Below are positions 12,843 to 24,893 of a stretch of DNA of 64,000 nt, piece by piece; the stretch's first letter is position 1, and each line of letters opens with the position of its first letter. The position numbers were made by a program, and so were the translations under genes. Source of the DNA: Mycoplasma buteonis (GTDB lineage: Bacteria > Bacillota_I > Bacilli_A > Mycoplasmatales > Metamycoplasmataceae); contig NZ_JPOK01000006.1 in assembly GCF_000733865.1 (NCBI RefSeq), positions 46,169-110,168 of the forward strand, read 5' to 3'. A model generated the notes under the pieces. The model saw only the letters and a program-made list of their open reading frames with translations. It had not been told where the DNA came from and did no database searches.

Positions 12843-14123
12843 ATGAATTCAAAAAAATATAAAATAATATCATTATTTTCAGGAGCAGGCGGAATGGATT
12901 TAGGCTTTAAGCAAGCTGGTTTTGATATTATATGAGCGAATGATTTTAATATTGATGCCGTAAACACTTATAAAAGAAATATTGGCAACCATATTGTTTT
13001 GGGTGATATTACCCAAATTTCTAGTTCAGAAATAGCAAAAAATTACAAAAATATAGATGTAATTATTGGTGGCTTTCCATGTCAAGGTTTTTCTATTGCA
13101 AATACAAAAAGAAACATGGAAGATAAAAGAAATTTTTTATACTTAGAAATGTTACGAATAATAAAAGATAAGCAGCCTAAGTTTTTTGTCGCTGAAAATG
13201 TCAAAGGATTAGCGAGCACGGAAAATGGCAAGGTCTTAAAGATGATTATCAAAGACTTTGAAACTTTATGTTACTTAGTTGATTGAAAAATCATTAATGC
13301 TGCTCAACACGGTGTTCCACAACAAAGAGAAAGAATCATTATAATAGGAAATAGGATTGGAGTAAAAAATATATTTCCAAAACAAACACACGCAGACATT
13401 TTTCCTGGCGAAGATAACTATAACAAACCAAATATTAAATTATTAAATAAAGGTTTAAAACCATATATTACAGTAGAGCAAACTATAAAGCATTTACAAA
13501 ATGTGAATGTGTCACAAGACAAGAAAGAAAGTTTTGTTTTAGTGAATAACAAAAAGATTTATAATCACATTGCTTTAATAAGTGTTAAAGATAAATTTTT
13601 TGGAAGAAAATATAATGTTAATCAAGCAGATGTTTGTGATTACTTAAAGTATTGAAGAGACTTAAAGAGCCTAACTACAAAACAAATTGATGAGCATTTT
13701 GGTTACAAACACACTGCAGGTCATTGATTTAGAAAAGACAATAATTCTGGTTCGATACCAAAACCAAGTGATTGATGAGAACTTAAAAGGCTTTTGAAAT
13801 TTGATGATAAATACGATAAACTAGTAACAACGTTTATTGAAAAACCAATTCAATTTGATCAATCACTCAGAATAACTAATTGAAATAGACCTAGCGATAC
13901 AATTACAGCAACTAGTCCAGAAATACACATTAATAAACAGAGAAGACTATCTGTTAGAGAATGTGCTTTAATTCAAACCTTTCCTAACGACTTTATTTTT
14001 GAAGGAAATATTAATTCTCAGTATAGACAAGTAGGTAATGCTGTTCCTGTTCAGTTGGCTGAAAAAATTGCAAAAGAAATATTAAGACAGTTAGGTGATT
14101 TTTATAAAAATAAAAAAATTTAA
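12843..14123 (+). CDS. DNA (cytosine-5-)-methyltransferase
   Basis: 426 residues. It transfers a methyl group from AdoMet to C5 of cytosine in a specific site. All core motifs are present: [14 protein letters not shown] (about 9-22), [11 protein letters not shown] with catalytic Cys80, VI AENVKGL with Glu118, [46 protein letters not shown]. The variable region between VIII and IX is the target recognition domain and is Trp-rich (several TGA codons), so the site cannot be guessed. The start has AAAGG four bases upstream, and a run of seven A follows closely after the ATG. No restriction enzyme is adjacent, so it is an orphan or works with the helicase-nuclease upstream. It is complete and looks active. 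Confidence 0.95.
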
Positions 14124-14131
14124 AATTTTTC

Positions 14132-14159
14132 TTGACATTTTTTTTAATCATGGTATCAT
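14132..14159 (+). promoter_or_regulatory. Promoter of the 5S rRNA gene
   Basis: Consensus -35 TTGACA at 14132-14137 and -10 TATCAT at 14154-14159 with 16 bases between. It is one of the few promoters here with a full -35 box, as expected for a stable RNA. Confidence 0.75.
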
Positions 14160-14163
14160 ATTA

Positions 14164-14267
14164 TCAGTGGTTATAGCAAAGAGGTTCACCTGATACCATT
14201 CCGAACTCAGTAGTTAAGCTCTTTAGTGCCGACAATAGCCGAAAGGTGAAGATAGGGCGCCGCTGTT
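14164..14267 (+). rRNA. rrf: 5S ribosomal RNA
   Basis: A GC-richer island whose ends pair (CAGTGG at about 14165 with CCGCTG at about 14260). It contains the conserved internal core ACCATTCCGAACTCAG and the distal segment GCCGAAAGGTGAAGATAGGG. The length of about 101-104 bases matches the short 5S of mycoplasmas. It is not next to 16S or 23S genes, a known mycoplasma arrangement. A run of seven T follows and probably terminates it. Confidence 0.92.
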
Positions 14268-14381
14268 TTTTTATGCTTTTTTTAAATAAATTTACTTTTT
14301 ATATTCTTTTTTAAAACACATAAAATAATATAAAAAGTGATTTTTTTTATTAAATTTAGTCAAAAAAATAACTTTTTAGTT

Positions 14382-14387
14382 TATAAT
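14382..14387 (+). promoter_or_regulatory. -10 box of the thioredoxin gene
   Basis: TATAAT about 25 bases before the start codon; the short leader carries AAGGAGATAATT as a strong ribosome site. Confidence 0.5.
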
Positions 14388-14411
14388 ATATACAGAATTA
14401 AGGAGATAATT

Positions 14412-14720
14412 ATGTTAAAAGAAGTTAACAAACAACAATTTTTAGATGCTGCTAAAGAAGGTTTACAATTATTAGTATTTTACGCTGACTGATGTGGTCC
14501 ATGTAAAATGTACAAAGGAACATTAGAAGAAATTTCACAAAAAGATAATGTAGAAGTTTTTAGAGTTAATATTGACAGCGACAAAGACTTCGCAATTGAA
14601 AACAACGTAGCTTCAATTCCTCATACAAAAGTATATTATAATGGACAATTTCAAGGTGTATTACAAGGATACAAACCATACGAAAATCTTAAACAAGATT
14701 TATCAGAATTCTTAAAATAA
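14412..14720 (+). CDS. trxA: Thioredoxin
   Basis: 102 residues, the standard thioredoxin size. The redox-active site is WCGPC (27-31) after the beta-strand LLVFYAD, and the cis-Pro loop is seen as ASIPHTKVYY. It reduces protein disulfides in the cytoplasm and protects against oxidative damage; the thioredoxin reductase partner is not in this window. The start is set by AGGAG seven bases upstream. It has its own promoter and a hairpin terminator, so it is a single-gene unit. Confidence 0.95.
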
Positions 14721-14724
14721 ATTA

Positions 14725-14749
14725 AAACTAGCTTAAAGCTAGTTTTTTT
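14725..14749 (+). terminator. trxA terminator
   Basis: AAACTAGCTT / AAGCTAGTTT stem with a T-run; directly after the stop. Confidence 0.8.
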
Positions 14750-14829
14750 AAAAAATTGAAAAAAATAAATAAAAGTATTTAAAAAAGCACTTTTTAGATA
14801 ATTATCATAATGAATAGAAATTAATTTAA

Positions 14830-14842
14830 TATAATTTAATTT
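14830..14842 (+). promoter_or_regulatory. -10 box for a leaderless mRNA
   Basis: TATAAT at 14830-14835 is seven bases before the ATG at 14843, with no Shine-Dalgarno sequence, so the mRNA should begin at or beside the start codon. Confidence 0.55.
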
Positions 14843-16162
14843 ATGCATAAAAATAGATTAATTAAAGAAAAACTTAGAAACTTAAAAAGAACCATTATTG
14901 AATTTCGTCCAGAGATTTATGACGCATTGGCTAAAGATTTAAATAAATCAATAAATGAAGTAGAAATGACTGAAATTTTGCCTACAATTAATGAAATTAA
15001 TTTGTATCTTAGAAAAATTAACAAATGAAGTAAAAGTGAATTTAAAATAACTTCTGCTTCACTTATGTTTGGTAAAACAAGAATTGAAAAAGTTTCTTAC
15101 GGTAAAGTGATGATTATTTCTCCTTGAAACTATCCGATTAATTTAGCTTTTATTCCTTTAATTGACGCTTTTGGTTCTGGTAATACTGTTATTTTAAAAT
15201 TATCAGAACGAGCAAGTAACACTGCAAAAGTTATAGAAAAAATCATTGAAAAAGTTTTCACAAAAGAAGAAGTTAGTTGCTATACTGCAGGTGTGGAAAA
15301 AACTAATGAATTAATCAATTCTGACATTGATTTTTTATTTTTTACTGGTTCACATCAAATTGGGAAAATTATTTATCAAAAAGCTGCTGAGAAAATGATT
15401 CCTTGCGTTTTAGAGCTTGGTGGAAAAAATCCTGTAATAGTTACTCAATCAGCTAACTTACAAAAAGCTGCTGATGAAATCATATTTGGCAAAGTGATGA
15501 ATGCAGGTCAAACTTGTTTAGCTCCTGATCATATTTATGTTCATAAAAGTATTCAAAATGAATTCGAAAAAATTTTAAAAGATACTTATGAAAATCTATT
15601 TATTTCTGAAAACCAAGCAAGTTTCCAAAAATCTAATTTAGTCGATATCAATGCAAGAAATAGATTAGCTAAATTTAATTTAGAGCTAGAATTTAACAAT
15701 CAAGAAGATTTACACCATCATTTGAAAATTGTGCATGTAGACGAAGATTCACCATTAATGCAAGAAGAAATTTTTGCTCCAATTTTACCTATTTTAGCAT
15801 ACGAAAACTTAACTGATTTAGTTACACAAAAGTTAATTAAAAATGACGTATCTCTTGCAGCGTATATATTTACTACAAATCGTAAAGAATTTCAATTTGT
15901 AAAAAATACATTGCAATCAGGTACGTTTGTGCAAAATTCTATGTCTCAGTTTATTTATAATTCCAAATTACCATTTGGAGGTGTGAAAGGAAGTGGGATT
16001 GGAAGATACCACGGTAAAGCAGGTTTCGACACTTTTACCTATAAAAGAATTGTTTTTGCTTCATCTTCTACAAAACTTTTATCAACAGCGTTTTTAAATA
16101 AAATTATGTTTTCAAGTAAAGAACATTTTGTTATTAAATGATTTAAAAAGTTCAAAAGATAA
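14843..16162 (+). CDS. NAD(P)-dependent aldehyde dehydrogenase
   Basis: 439 residues with TGA as Trp, the size of the short class-3-like aldehyde dehydrogenases. It oxidises an aldehyde to the acid with NAD(P). Visible motifs: ISPWNYPINLAF near residue 95 (cofactor-binding region), FFTGSHQIGK near 168, LELGGKNPVIV with the general base Glu191, NAGQTCLAPDHIYV with catalytic Cys225, and PLMQEEIFAPILP near 310. The C-terminus ends with a basic, hydrophobic tail (NKIMFSSKEHFVIKWFKKFKR) that could touch the membrane, as in fatty aldehyde dehydrogenases. The substrate cannot be named. It is transcribed alone, probably as a leaderless message. Confidence 0.9.
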
Positions 16163-16187
16163 TTATTAAATTTATATATTAAAAAAT

Positions 16188-16212
16188 AAAACCAGGGTAT
16201 AAACCTGGTTTT
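16188..16212. terminator. Shared terminator of aldehyde dehydrogenase and yidC
   Basis: AAAACCAGG-gtataaa-CCTGGTTTT, between two convergent genes; its right arm touches the yidC stop codon. Confidence 0.75.
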
Positions 16213-18466
16213 AATTATTTTTAAGTGCTTTTTTAGAGTACTTATCTTTAAATCATCTTGTTTTCTTAACTTTATGAAGTGCTAGTGTTTGACCAATTTG
16301 TCAAAGTCCACCGAACATTCAGTATACTTGCACACCAGCGGTAAAGAAGACTGTAATAACTGTGAAAACAATCATCATCATTCTTTGAGTACGCTCTGAT
16401 TTTTTAAGTGCTTCAATTTCAGCAATTGTAGCTCTTTCCTTCATTCTGCGTTTATTAAGTCATTGAGGTAATAATTGTGAAGCAAGTTGCACGATAATTA
16501 CGGCAGCTAAAATTCAAATATATACTCAATTTCCTGAGAATAATTCTTGATATGAAGTTGAAGAGAAATTAATTCCTAATCAGAATGTAGCTTTAATTTC
16601 AGGAATACCTTGAATAACTCTTCACATAGCAAAGAAAATCGGCATTTGGAATAGCATTTGTCCAAGTTGATCGAGTGGGTTAATATTATATTTACTATGA
16701 AGCGCAGCAATTTCTTGTTGTTTTCTAAGTTTCATTTGTTTATTATTTTCAAAATTCTTGTACTTAGCTTCAATTGCGGCTTTCTTAGTTTTAAGGTCTT
16801 CTTGAAGTGATTGCATCATTGTTGCTCTAAATGTTAAACCTAATGTTAGAGCACGAGTAATAATAACCGCAATAATAACTGCAATAATTGATGCTCAACC
16901 ATTTAAATCAGGCATTGGGCGTCTAATTGATTGCATTAAAGCACCAAGTGGATAGACTAATAAACCATAAAATGGCCCTAGCTCTCAGGCTTGTCCTCAA
17001 GAAGTAATTGGTTTTTGAGGATAATCACCTCTTAATGATAAATCAGAATCAACATTTTCGTTTGTTTTGAACTGAATTTGATTTTGTGAAACAGAATCTA
17101 CTCTATAGTTTGTTAAAGCTAAGTAGTTTTGCATAGTTGTGTTGTAAGCTAATAATAAATTATAAACTTGCACAGGAATTCTACCTACTAAAATTTCTCT
17201 AGTTGATTCAATTCACTTAGTTCTAAGATCAGAAATTGTTGATGTAGCTGTTGCTTGTCAATTCTCTGGTTTTGAACTAACTAATTGTGAAATTTTTTCT
17301 AAGTAACCTTGAATGTTTACTAAATTAGGAATTTCTACTTGATATGATTTAGCATTAGCAATTTTAGTATTGTAAAATGCAACTAAATCGTTATAAGCTT
17401 TATCTCTTTCTTCTTCTTTTGCTGCAGAAGGAGAAAATGGATCAACTCTTTTAAGTGCATTAATATCTAAATTTATATAGTCTTTTGTAGATTTAATAAA
17501 TTGACTTACTGAAGTGTAACTTGGGTTATACTCTTTTACCAATTTCATAAAGTCTGAATTTGGACCGAATGAGAAATTGTAAAATGTTAATAAAACATCT
17601 GAATTATAAGCATTGTTTGCTTTTTGAAGATTTACTAACTTAGCTTGTTCATCTGCATCAGCACTTAGTGGTGCAACATCCTCAGCAATATATACTGAAG
17701 CTAATGGATCACCAAAACCTGCATTAATAATTGAGTATGAATCAACATTATCCACTTTTGTAATTTGTGGTGTATTTGTTTTTTCACCTTTGTCGTTTGT
17801 AGCAGAAATAAAGTCAAATATTGTACCTTTACCTTGAGAATCTAAGTAGTAATAGATATCTTCAGCAGCATTAATCTTTTCATAACCAGTTGAAGTACTT
17901 GATTTATATAAGTATTTATCTGATGTACTTTTAAGAATTGGAGTCTCTTGATTTGAAAAACCTTGCTCACTTAATTTTTGCAGTAAAGCTGTTTTTTCTT
18001 CCTCTGTTAATTGACTAAAATCAATTCTTACTGATGAAGTATAAGCATTGTATTGTCCGTATTGACCACCTGCTTTTTCAGTTTGTTCTTTTAATTGTTT
18101 AATAATACCTGTTTGGAAACCTTTGTCGTTTGTATGGTAGTTAATATTTGTTTGTTTTAAAAGTGCAAACTCTTGTTTTGAAGATGAATCATCTGATTTA
18201 GCTTCACCAATATTTGCTTTTTCAACTTTAAAGGTAGTAACTTTGGGAGCTATTTCTTCTTCACTGGTATAAATTTCAAAACCGTTACCAACGGTTGAAG
18301 AAGTTTTAATTGTGAAGTTTTGGACACAACCCGTTAAGGTTAAACCAAAAACAGCAACATATAAAAAAGTCTTAATTCATTTTCAAGTCTTTTTTCAGTT
18401 TGATTTGCGTTTTTCCTTTGGATCAGATCCATTGGTAAAATAGTTAAATTGTTTAGATCTTTTCAT
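16211..18466 (-). CDS. yidC: Membrane protein insertase YidC/OxaA with a large extracellular domain
   Basis: 751 residues, much longer than Bacillus SpoIIIJ. It inserts membrane proteins with or without the Sec translocon. After a basic 30-residue N-region there is a hydrophobic segment ending LTLTGC with Cys47, a good lipobox. Residues ~50-480 form a Lys/Ser/Thr-rich extracellular domain unique to mycoplasma-type YidC. The conserved insertase core begins near residue 490 (FYGLLVYPLGALMQSIRRP), with five hydrophobic segments and the basic loop between the first two core segments (KNFENNKQMKLRKQQEI near 575). The gene starts inside the end of rnpA (14-base overlap), the classical rpmH-rnpA-yidC arrangement. 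Identity is secure; whether the N-terminus is lipid-modified is inferred. Confidence 0.92.
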
Positions 18467-18785
18467 TTTTCCTAAATTTCTCAAAGATTTTTAAAACCTC
18501 AGCTTTTTTGATTGCAAAATCTGTATTTAAAAAATCTTTGCGAGCAATTATTACAAATTGATAAGGTACATTTTCTAAATGTGCTTCACCAACAATAGAT
18601 CTTAATTGCCGTTTATATAAATTCCGACCTACTGAATTTGCAAAACGTTTTGGCACAGTAATTCCAATTTTAAATTCATCAGCTTTTTTGTAATACAAAA
18701 TTACATATTTATTGATAAATTGTTTTTTAGAATTTAAGACCGCATCGAATTCTCAATTTTTCTTTAGTCGATATATTTTTTTCAT
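18453..18785 (-). CDS. rnpA: Ribonuclease P protein component
   Basis: 110 residues from the ATG at 18785; a downstream Met at 18698 would remove the conserved N-terminus (KKIYRLKKNWEFDAVLNSKK). It is the protein cofactor of RNase P, which trims tRNA 5' ends. The signature is present as GRNLYKRQLR (family R-N-x-x-K-R-x-x-R). It lies 11 bases after rpmH and overlaps yidC by 14 bases. The partner RNA gene is not in the window. Confidence 0.95.
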
Positions 18786-18796
18786 TTTAAGTTAAA

Positions 18797-18943
18797 TTAT
18801 TTGTCTGAAACTGTTAATCTTTTTCTACCTTTAGCTCTTCTGTTAGCTAAAACTTTTCTACCATTAGCTGTTTTCATTCTAGCACGGAAACCATGAACTT
18901 TAGCATGTTTACGTTTATTTGGTTGATATGTTCTTTTGCTCAT
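18797..18943 (-). CDS. rpmH: 50S ribosomal protein L34
   Basis: 48 residues beginning [19 protein letters not shown] and rich in Arg/Lys, as is universal for L34. The Shine-Dalgarno sequence GGAGG is seven bases upstream. It is the first gene of rpmH-rnpA-yidC. A -10 box (TATAAT on the minus strand, 18985-18990) lies about 40 bases before the start. Confidence 0.97.
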   Translation of the reverse strand: MSKRTYQPNKRKHAKVHGFRARMKTANGRKVLANRRAKGRKRLTVSDK

Positions 18944-18984
18944 TAGATCCTCCTTGTTTTATCTTTAATTTATAAGCGTTTTAT

Positions 18985-18990
18985 ATTATA
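18985..18990 (-). promoter_or_regulatory. -10 box of the rpmH operon
   Basis: TATAAT on the minus strand preceded by TTG; the -35 region is weak. Confidence 0.5.
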
Positions 18991-19137
18991 CAATAAATAA
19001 GCTCGTTTTTTATAGTTTATAAATACCATAATTTTATTTTTTCGCAATATTTTATCCGTTTTTTTATTTTTTTCATCTTTTCAAAAATTTTTTTATATTT
19101 GATTACAGTTTTAACCACTATTTTTTTGATAAAAATA

Positions 19138-19143
19138 TATAAT
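19138..19143 (+). promoter_or_regulatory. -10 box of serS
   Basis: TATAAT about 36 bases before the serS start, in the divergent region with rpmH. Confidence 0.45.
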
Positions 19144-19179
19144 TTAAACAAAATAACGCACTTAAACAAAGAAGGTATT

Positions 19180-20446
<1,267 letters not shown>

Positions 20447-20448
<2 letters not shown>

Positions 20449-20470
20449 AACAAGGTAACTTGTTTTTATT
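20447..20470 (+). terminator. Weak terminator after serS
   Basis: AAAACAAG-gtaa-CTTGTTTT then TATTTT. It lies only 16 bases before the next gene, so read-through into the HAD gene is likely. Confidence 0.5.
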
Positions 20471-20485
20471 TTGCAAGGAGAAATA

Positions 20486-21316
20486 ATGAAAAGAATATTT
20501 GCATACGATTTAGACGGAACTTTATTAATGTCAAACAATAAAGTTCATCCAAATACTACAGCAGCGATGAAAAAAACTCGCGAAGCAGGTCATATTCACG
20601 TTTTAGCTACCGGTAGAGGAATTCAAAAAGTTTTACCTCTAATTAACAGAAAAGATATTCAATTTATTGATTATATGGTTTGTTCAAATGGTGCAGCTAT
20701 TTATGATTTAAAAAATCAAAAGCTCACAGTTGTTAAAAAAATGGATAAAGAAGCCTTTGATGTTGCATTAAAGCTTGCTTTAAAACATGAATCAATTCTG
20801 ACTGTTGATACGGATAAATATAATGGTACATATTTCCCAAATGATAAAATGCCTTCTTGAATTTCAGAAAAACAAGTAATGGATATGAATGTTGTTGATC
20901 ATGCTAGCATCGAAAAACTAAGTAATATTGTCACAGATCCAAATAATATAGTTACTCAAATGGCATTACGTAACCCAAATCACAAAGCAAAAGAAATTAC
21001 TGAAGAAATGCGTAGTTTACTAGATCCAAACAAATATGAGGTTTATTTAACAAATTTAGTTTATACTGATGTTAATCCACAAGGAACATCAAAATGAAAT
21101 GGACTTCTTGAACTAGCAAAACTAATAAATTGGCCTAGTGAAAGTATTGTAACATTTGGTGATAGCGGAAATGACTTAGAGATGTTAACAAAAGCTAACT
21201 TGAGCTTCACAATGTCTAATGCAGCAGAAGATGTTAAACAAATTTCACAAAATATTATTGGTCATCACGAAACTGATACAATCGGTGAAACTTTACTCAA
21301 ATTTATTAATGAATAA
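20486..21316 (+). CDS. HAD-superfamily Cof-type phosphatase
   Basis: 276 residues. The HAD motifs are clear: I YDLDGTLL with nucleophile Asp8, II LATGRG near 45, and IV GDSGNDLEML near 225. The C2-type cap between them places it in the Cof/IIB group, which dephosphorylates sugar phosphates or related small metabolites. The start has AAGGAG seven bases upstream. It follows serS by 37 bases and precedes the PQ-loop gene by 30 bases. The substrate is unknown; a second, distinct Cof-type protein lies at 34321-35256. Confidence 0.88.
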
Positions 21317-21334
21317 TATTTAACAAGAATTTGA

Positions 21335-21346
21335 TAAAATAAAAAT
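21335..21346 (+). promoter_or_regulatory. -10 box for a leaderless mRNA
   Basis: TTGATAAAAT ends six bases before the ATG at 21347, and there is no Shine-Dalgarno sequence. Confidence 0.45.
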
Positions 21347-22129
21347 ATGCTAACAGCAAATATAACAAGACTTTTTGAAGCATCAGAAAATGGAGCTTCA
21401 AAAAGTTCAGTTTATGACTTACCTATTACAATTTTCCTAGTTTTAACAAGTATTTTAATTGTTTGTTTAAGTCTACCACAGTTATATAAAAGTATTAAAG
21501 ATAAGAAAACTGGTGAAATTAGTTTTCTTTCATTTTGAATATTCCATTTAGGAATTTTAGGATGAGTTATCTATGGTACAACTAACATGCATAGTTTATA
21601 TAACGTAGTTATAGCTGATGGTTTAAGTGTTTTTGTTAACGGTGTAATGACTTATTTACTTTACCGTTACAAAGAAGAGTTTACATTTAAAAAGAAAATG
21701 CAAGGTTTAATTGGTGTATTAGTTACTTGAGTAATTAATATCGTTTTAATTGCTTTATTTATTCATGATGAGTTATCTGCAGCTGACGCAAAATTAATTC
21801 AATTGTCAGATAACTACTCAGCAATTATGGGTTATATTTTCCCTGCTTTAACAACTCTTGCATTCACGCCTCAACTTATTAAATCATTCAAAACCAAAAA
21901 ATGACAAGGTGTTTCTATCTGAATGTTCGTCATTTATGAAGTTAACAATATTGTTTGAATTATTTGATGAATTTTAGAAATCTTAAGAGCAGTAGATTTA
22001 AATCTTCAATATCAATCACTGCTTGCTGGATTAATTTGACAAATTATCAGCTTAACTATTTTCGGAGTCCAATTAGGATTCACATTATACGACAAACATC
22101 TTATTAAAACTGGCAAAAAAATCGCATAA
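21347..22129 (+). CDS. PQ-loop (SWEET/SemiSWEET-like) membrane protein
   Basis: 260 residues, mostly membrane-embedded. Two PQ motifs sit in equivalent places of two three-helix repeats: LPQLYKS near 43-49 and TPQLIKSFKTKK near 175-186, each followed by a basic loop and a Trp/aromatic-rich helix. A charged stretch (KLIQLSDN) separates the halves. PQ-loop proteins of bacteria move sugars or amino-acid-like solutes; the substrate here is unknown. Most Trp are TGA-coded. It is probably a leaderless message or translated by read-through from the HAD gene. Confidence 0.75.
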
Positions 22130-22140
22130 TTATTTTTTGA

Positions 22141-22160
22141 AAGGCGGGTGGCTGACCTTC
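22141..22160. other. GC-rich spot between the PQ-loop gene and the convergent terminators
   Basis: AAGG-CGGGTGGCTGA-CCTT is a short GC-rich sequence just downstream of the PQ-loop stop and before a terminator hairpin. AAGG/CCTT can pair. It is well above the local GC content; the function is unknown and no known RNA family was recognised. Confidence 0.25.
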
Positions 22161-22167
22161 AAACAGC

Positions 22168-22200
22168 AAAAATCACACTCATTGGTGTGATTTTTATTTT
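22168..22200 (+). terminator. Terminator of the serS-HAD-PQ-loop unit
   Basis: AAAAATCACAC-tcattg-GTGTGATTTTT followed by a long T-run on the plus strand. Confidence 0.85.
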
Positions 22201-22209
22201 TTTGATTAA

Positions 22210-22235
22210 AAAATACCAGAAGATTCTGGTATTTT
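22210..22235 (-). terminator. Terminator of the str operon
   Basis: Perfect 12-bp stem AAAATACCAGAA / TTCTGGTATTTT with a 2-base loop and a T-run on the minus strand, 20 bases after the fusA stop. Confidence 0.85.
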
Positions 22236-22255
22236 AAATATAACTTTGTGTAAAA

Positions 22256-24346
22256 TTATTCTTCGTCTTTAGCTTGAATGTTTCTACGTTTAATGATTTC
22301 TTCTGAAATATTTCTTGGACATTTTTCGTAGTGATCAAATTGCATTTGGTATGTACCACGTCCACTAGTCATAGATCTAAGTTCTGTTGAGTAACCGAAC
22401 ATTTCAGCAAGTGGAACGTGTGCTCTAACGATAACAGCTCCATCATTTCTTTGTTCTTGGTCATTAACAAGTCCTCTACGACGTGATAAGTCACCAATTA
22501 CATCTCCCATGTGATCTGAAGGAACAACTACTGCAACGTCCATAATTGGTTCTAATAATACTGTACCAATAATATCTTTTGCTTTAGTAAGTGCTTTAGA
22601 AGCAGCAATTTTATAAGCCATTTCTGATGAATCGACATCATGGTATGAACCATCAAATAATGTAGCTCTCATATCAATCATTGGGTAACCAGCTAAAATA
22701 CCGGCTGCCATTTTGTCTTCAAGACCTTTTTGAATTGATTTAATGTATTCTTTAGGAATTTTTCCACCAACGATTTTATCAACAAATTCAAAACCACCAT
22801 CTGGATTTGGTTCAAATTTAATTCATACGTGACCGTATTGTCCCTTACCACCAGATTGTTTGATGTGTTTTCCTTCAACATCTGCTGTTTTTGTAATTGT
22901 TTCACGGTATGAAACTTGAGGTGCACCAACTTTAGCTTGTACACCAAATTCACGTTTTAAACGGTCAACAATAATATCAAGGTGTAATTCACCCATACCA
23001 GCAATAATTGTTTGTCCTGTTTCTTCGTCTGTGTATGTTCTAAATGTAGGATCTTCTGCTGCTAATTTTTGAAGTCCTAATGAAAGTTTTTCTGTAGCAG
23101 CTTTTGATTCTGGTTCAAGCGCTTGTGAAATAACAGGTTCTGGGAAAACCATTTTTTCTAACACGATTGCGTCTGTTTTTTCAGCAACTAAAGTATCTCC
23201 AGTTGTTGTAAATTTAAGTCCAACAGCAGCAGCAATATCACCAGCACGACATTCATCGATTTCAACACGACTGTTTGCGTGCATTTGTAAAATACGTCCA
23301 ATACGTTCTTTTTGATCTTTTGTAGAGTTAATTACGTATGAACCTTTTTCTAAAACTCCACGGTAAACACGGAAGAATGTAAGTGAACCAACAAATGGGT
23401 CAGTCATAACTTTGAAAGCTAAAGCTGCGAAAGCACCTTCATCTGTAGCTTGAACTGAAACTTCTTCTTCTCCGTTGTAAGCTTTAATAGCTGGAACGTC
23501 AATTGGTGAAGGTAAGTAATCAACAACTGCGTCAATCATTTTCTTAACACCTTTGTTTTTGAATGATGTTCCACAAACTACTGGGAAAAATTCTGATGTT
23601 AAAGTAGCTTTTCTAATTGCTGCTTTAAATGTTTCTTCATCAATGTCTCCACCTTCAAGAACAACCATCATAAGTTCTTCATCAAAGTTAGCAACTGCTT
23701 CTAATAATTCTTGACGTTTAATTTCTACTGTATCTACTAAATCAGCAGGAATTTCTGTTGGGAATTCTTCTTCAGCAGCTTCACCGTTATATGTAACTGC
23801 TGTTCTTGTAACTAAATCAATAATTCCTTTGAAATCTGATTCAGCACCAATAGGTCATTGAATAGCAACTGCATTTCCACCTAAACGTTGTTTAACTGAA
23901 GCAACTGAAGCTGCAAAGTCAGCACCAGCTTTATCCATTTTGTTAACGTAAACGATACGTGGAACTTTATAGTTTGTAGCTTGTCTTCAAACTGTTTCTG
24001 TTTGAGGTTCAACTCCTGATTGAGCATCAAGAACAGCTACAGCACCATCAAGTACACGAAGTGAACGTTCAACCTCAACTGTGAAGTCTACGTGTCCTGG
24101 TGTATCGATAATGTTAATTCTTTTACCTTTTCAGAATGCTGTAGTAGCAGCAGAAGTAATAGTAATACCACGTTCTTGCTCTTGAGCCATTCAGTCCATT
24201 TGAGAAGCACCATCGTGTGTTTCTCCGATTTTGTGAATTTTACCTGTGTGGAATAAAATTCTTTCTGTTGTTGTTGTTTTACCAGCATCAATGTGGGCCA
24301 TAATACCGATGTTACGGTAATCTTTTAATTCGTATTCTCTTGCCAT
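22256..24346 (-). CDS. fusA: Elongation factor G
   Basis: 696 residues, full length. This GTPase drives translocation on the ribosome and works with RRF (frr, 32849-33400) in recycling. G1 is [10 protein letters not shown] (17-26), with switch-[10 protein letters not shown] and G4 NKMDKAG also visible. Later domains show [24 protein letters not shown] and the domain IV/V boundary [16 protein letters not shown], ending with the domain V segment [19 protein letters not shown]. It is the last gene of rpsL-rpsG-fusA; 26 bases separate it from rpsG. No EF-Tu gene follows, unlike in many Firmicutes. Confidence 0.98.
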
Positions 24347-24372
24347 AATTTTAATATCCTAAAAAATACAAA

Positions 24373-24843
24373 CTATCATCTGAAGTGTGCAAATGCACGG
24401 TTAGCTTCAGCCATTTTGTGAGTATCTTCACGTTTTTTGATTGCTCCACCTGTTTTGTTTGATGCGTCAATAATTTCATTAGCTAAACGAACATCCATTG
24501 TTTTTTCGTTTCTTAAACGTGAGTATTGTACTAATCATCTTAATGCTAATGTTTGTTTTCTACGTGCAGGAACTTCAGTAGGAACTTGGTAGTTTGTTCC
24601 ACCGATTCTTCTTGTACGAATTTCTAATTGTGGTGTAATGTTTTCAACAGCTTCTAAGAAAACTTCCATTGGTTCTCTATTTGTTTTTTCTTTAATAATT
24701 TCGAAAGCTGAATATAAAATATCTTGAGCGATTGATTTCTTTCCGTCAAGCATAATTTGGTTAATTAACTTAGTAACGATAACAGAGTTAAAAACTGGAT
24801 CTGCAAGTACTTCACGGATAGGCGCTTGTTTTTTTCTTGACAT
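24373..24843 (-). CDS. rpsG: 30S ribosomal protein S7
   Basis: 156 residues beginning [20 protein letters not shown] and ending AHFRW; the final Trp is coded by TGA directly before TAG, so only table 4 gives the native end. S7 nucleates the 30S head and contacts the mRNA exit region. The ribosome site is AGGAGG. It lies 50 bases after rpsL. Confidence 0.97.
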
Positions 24844-24893
24844 AATTTCCTCCTATGTGATTTTTATTATTTTTTTGAAATTTCTAAATAAAA

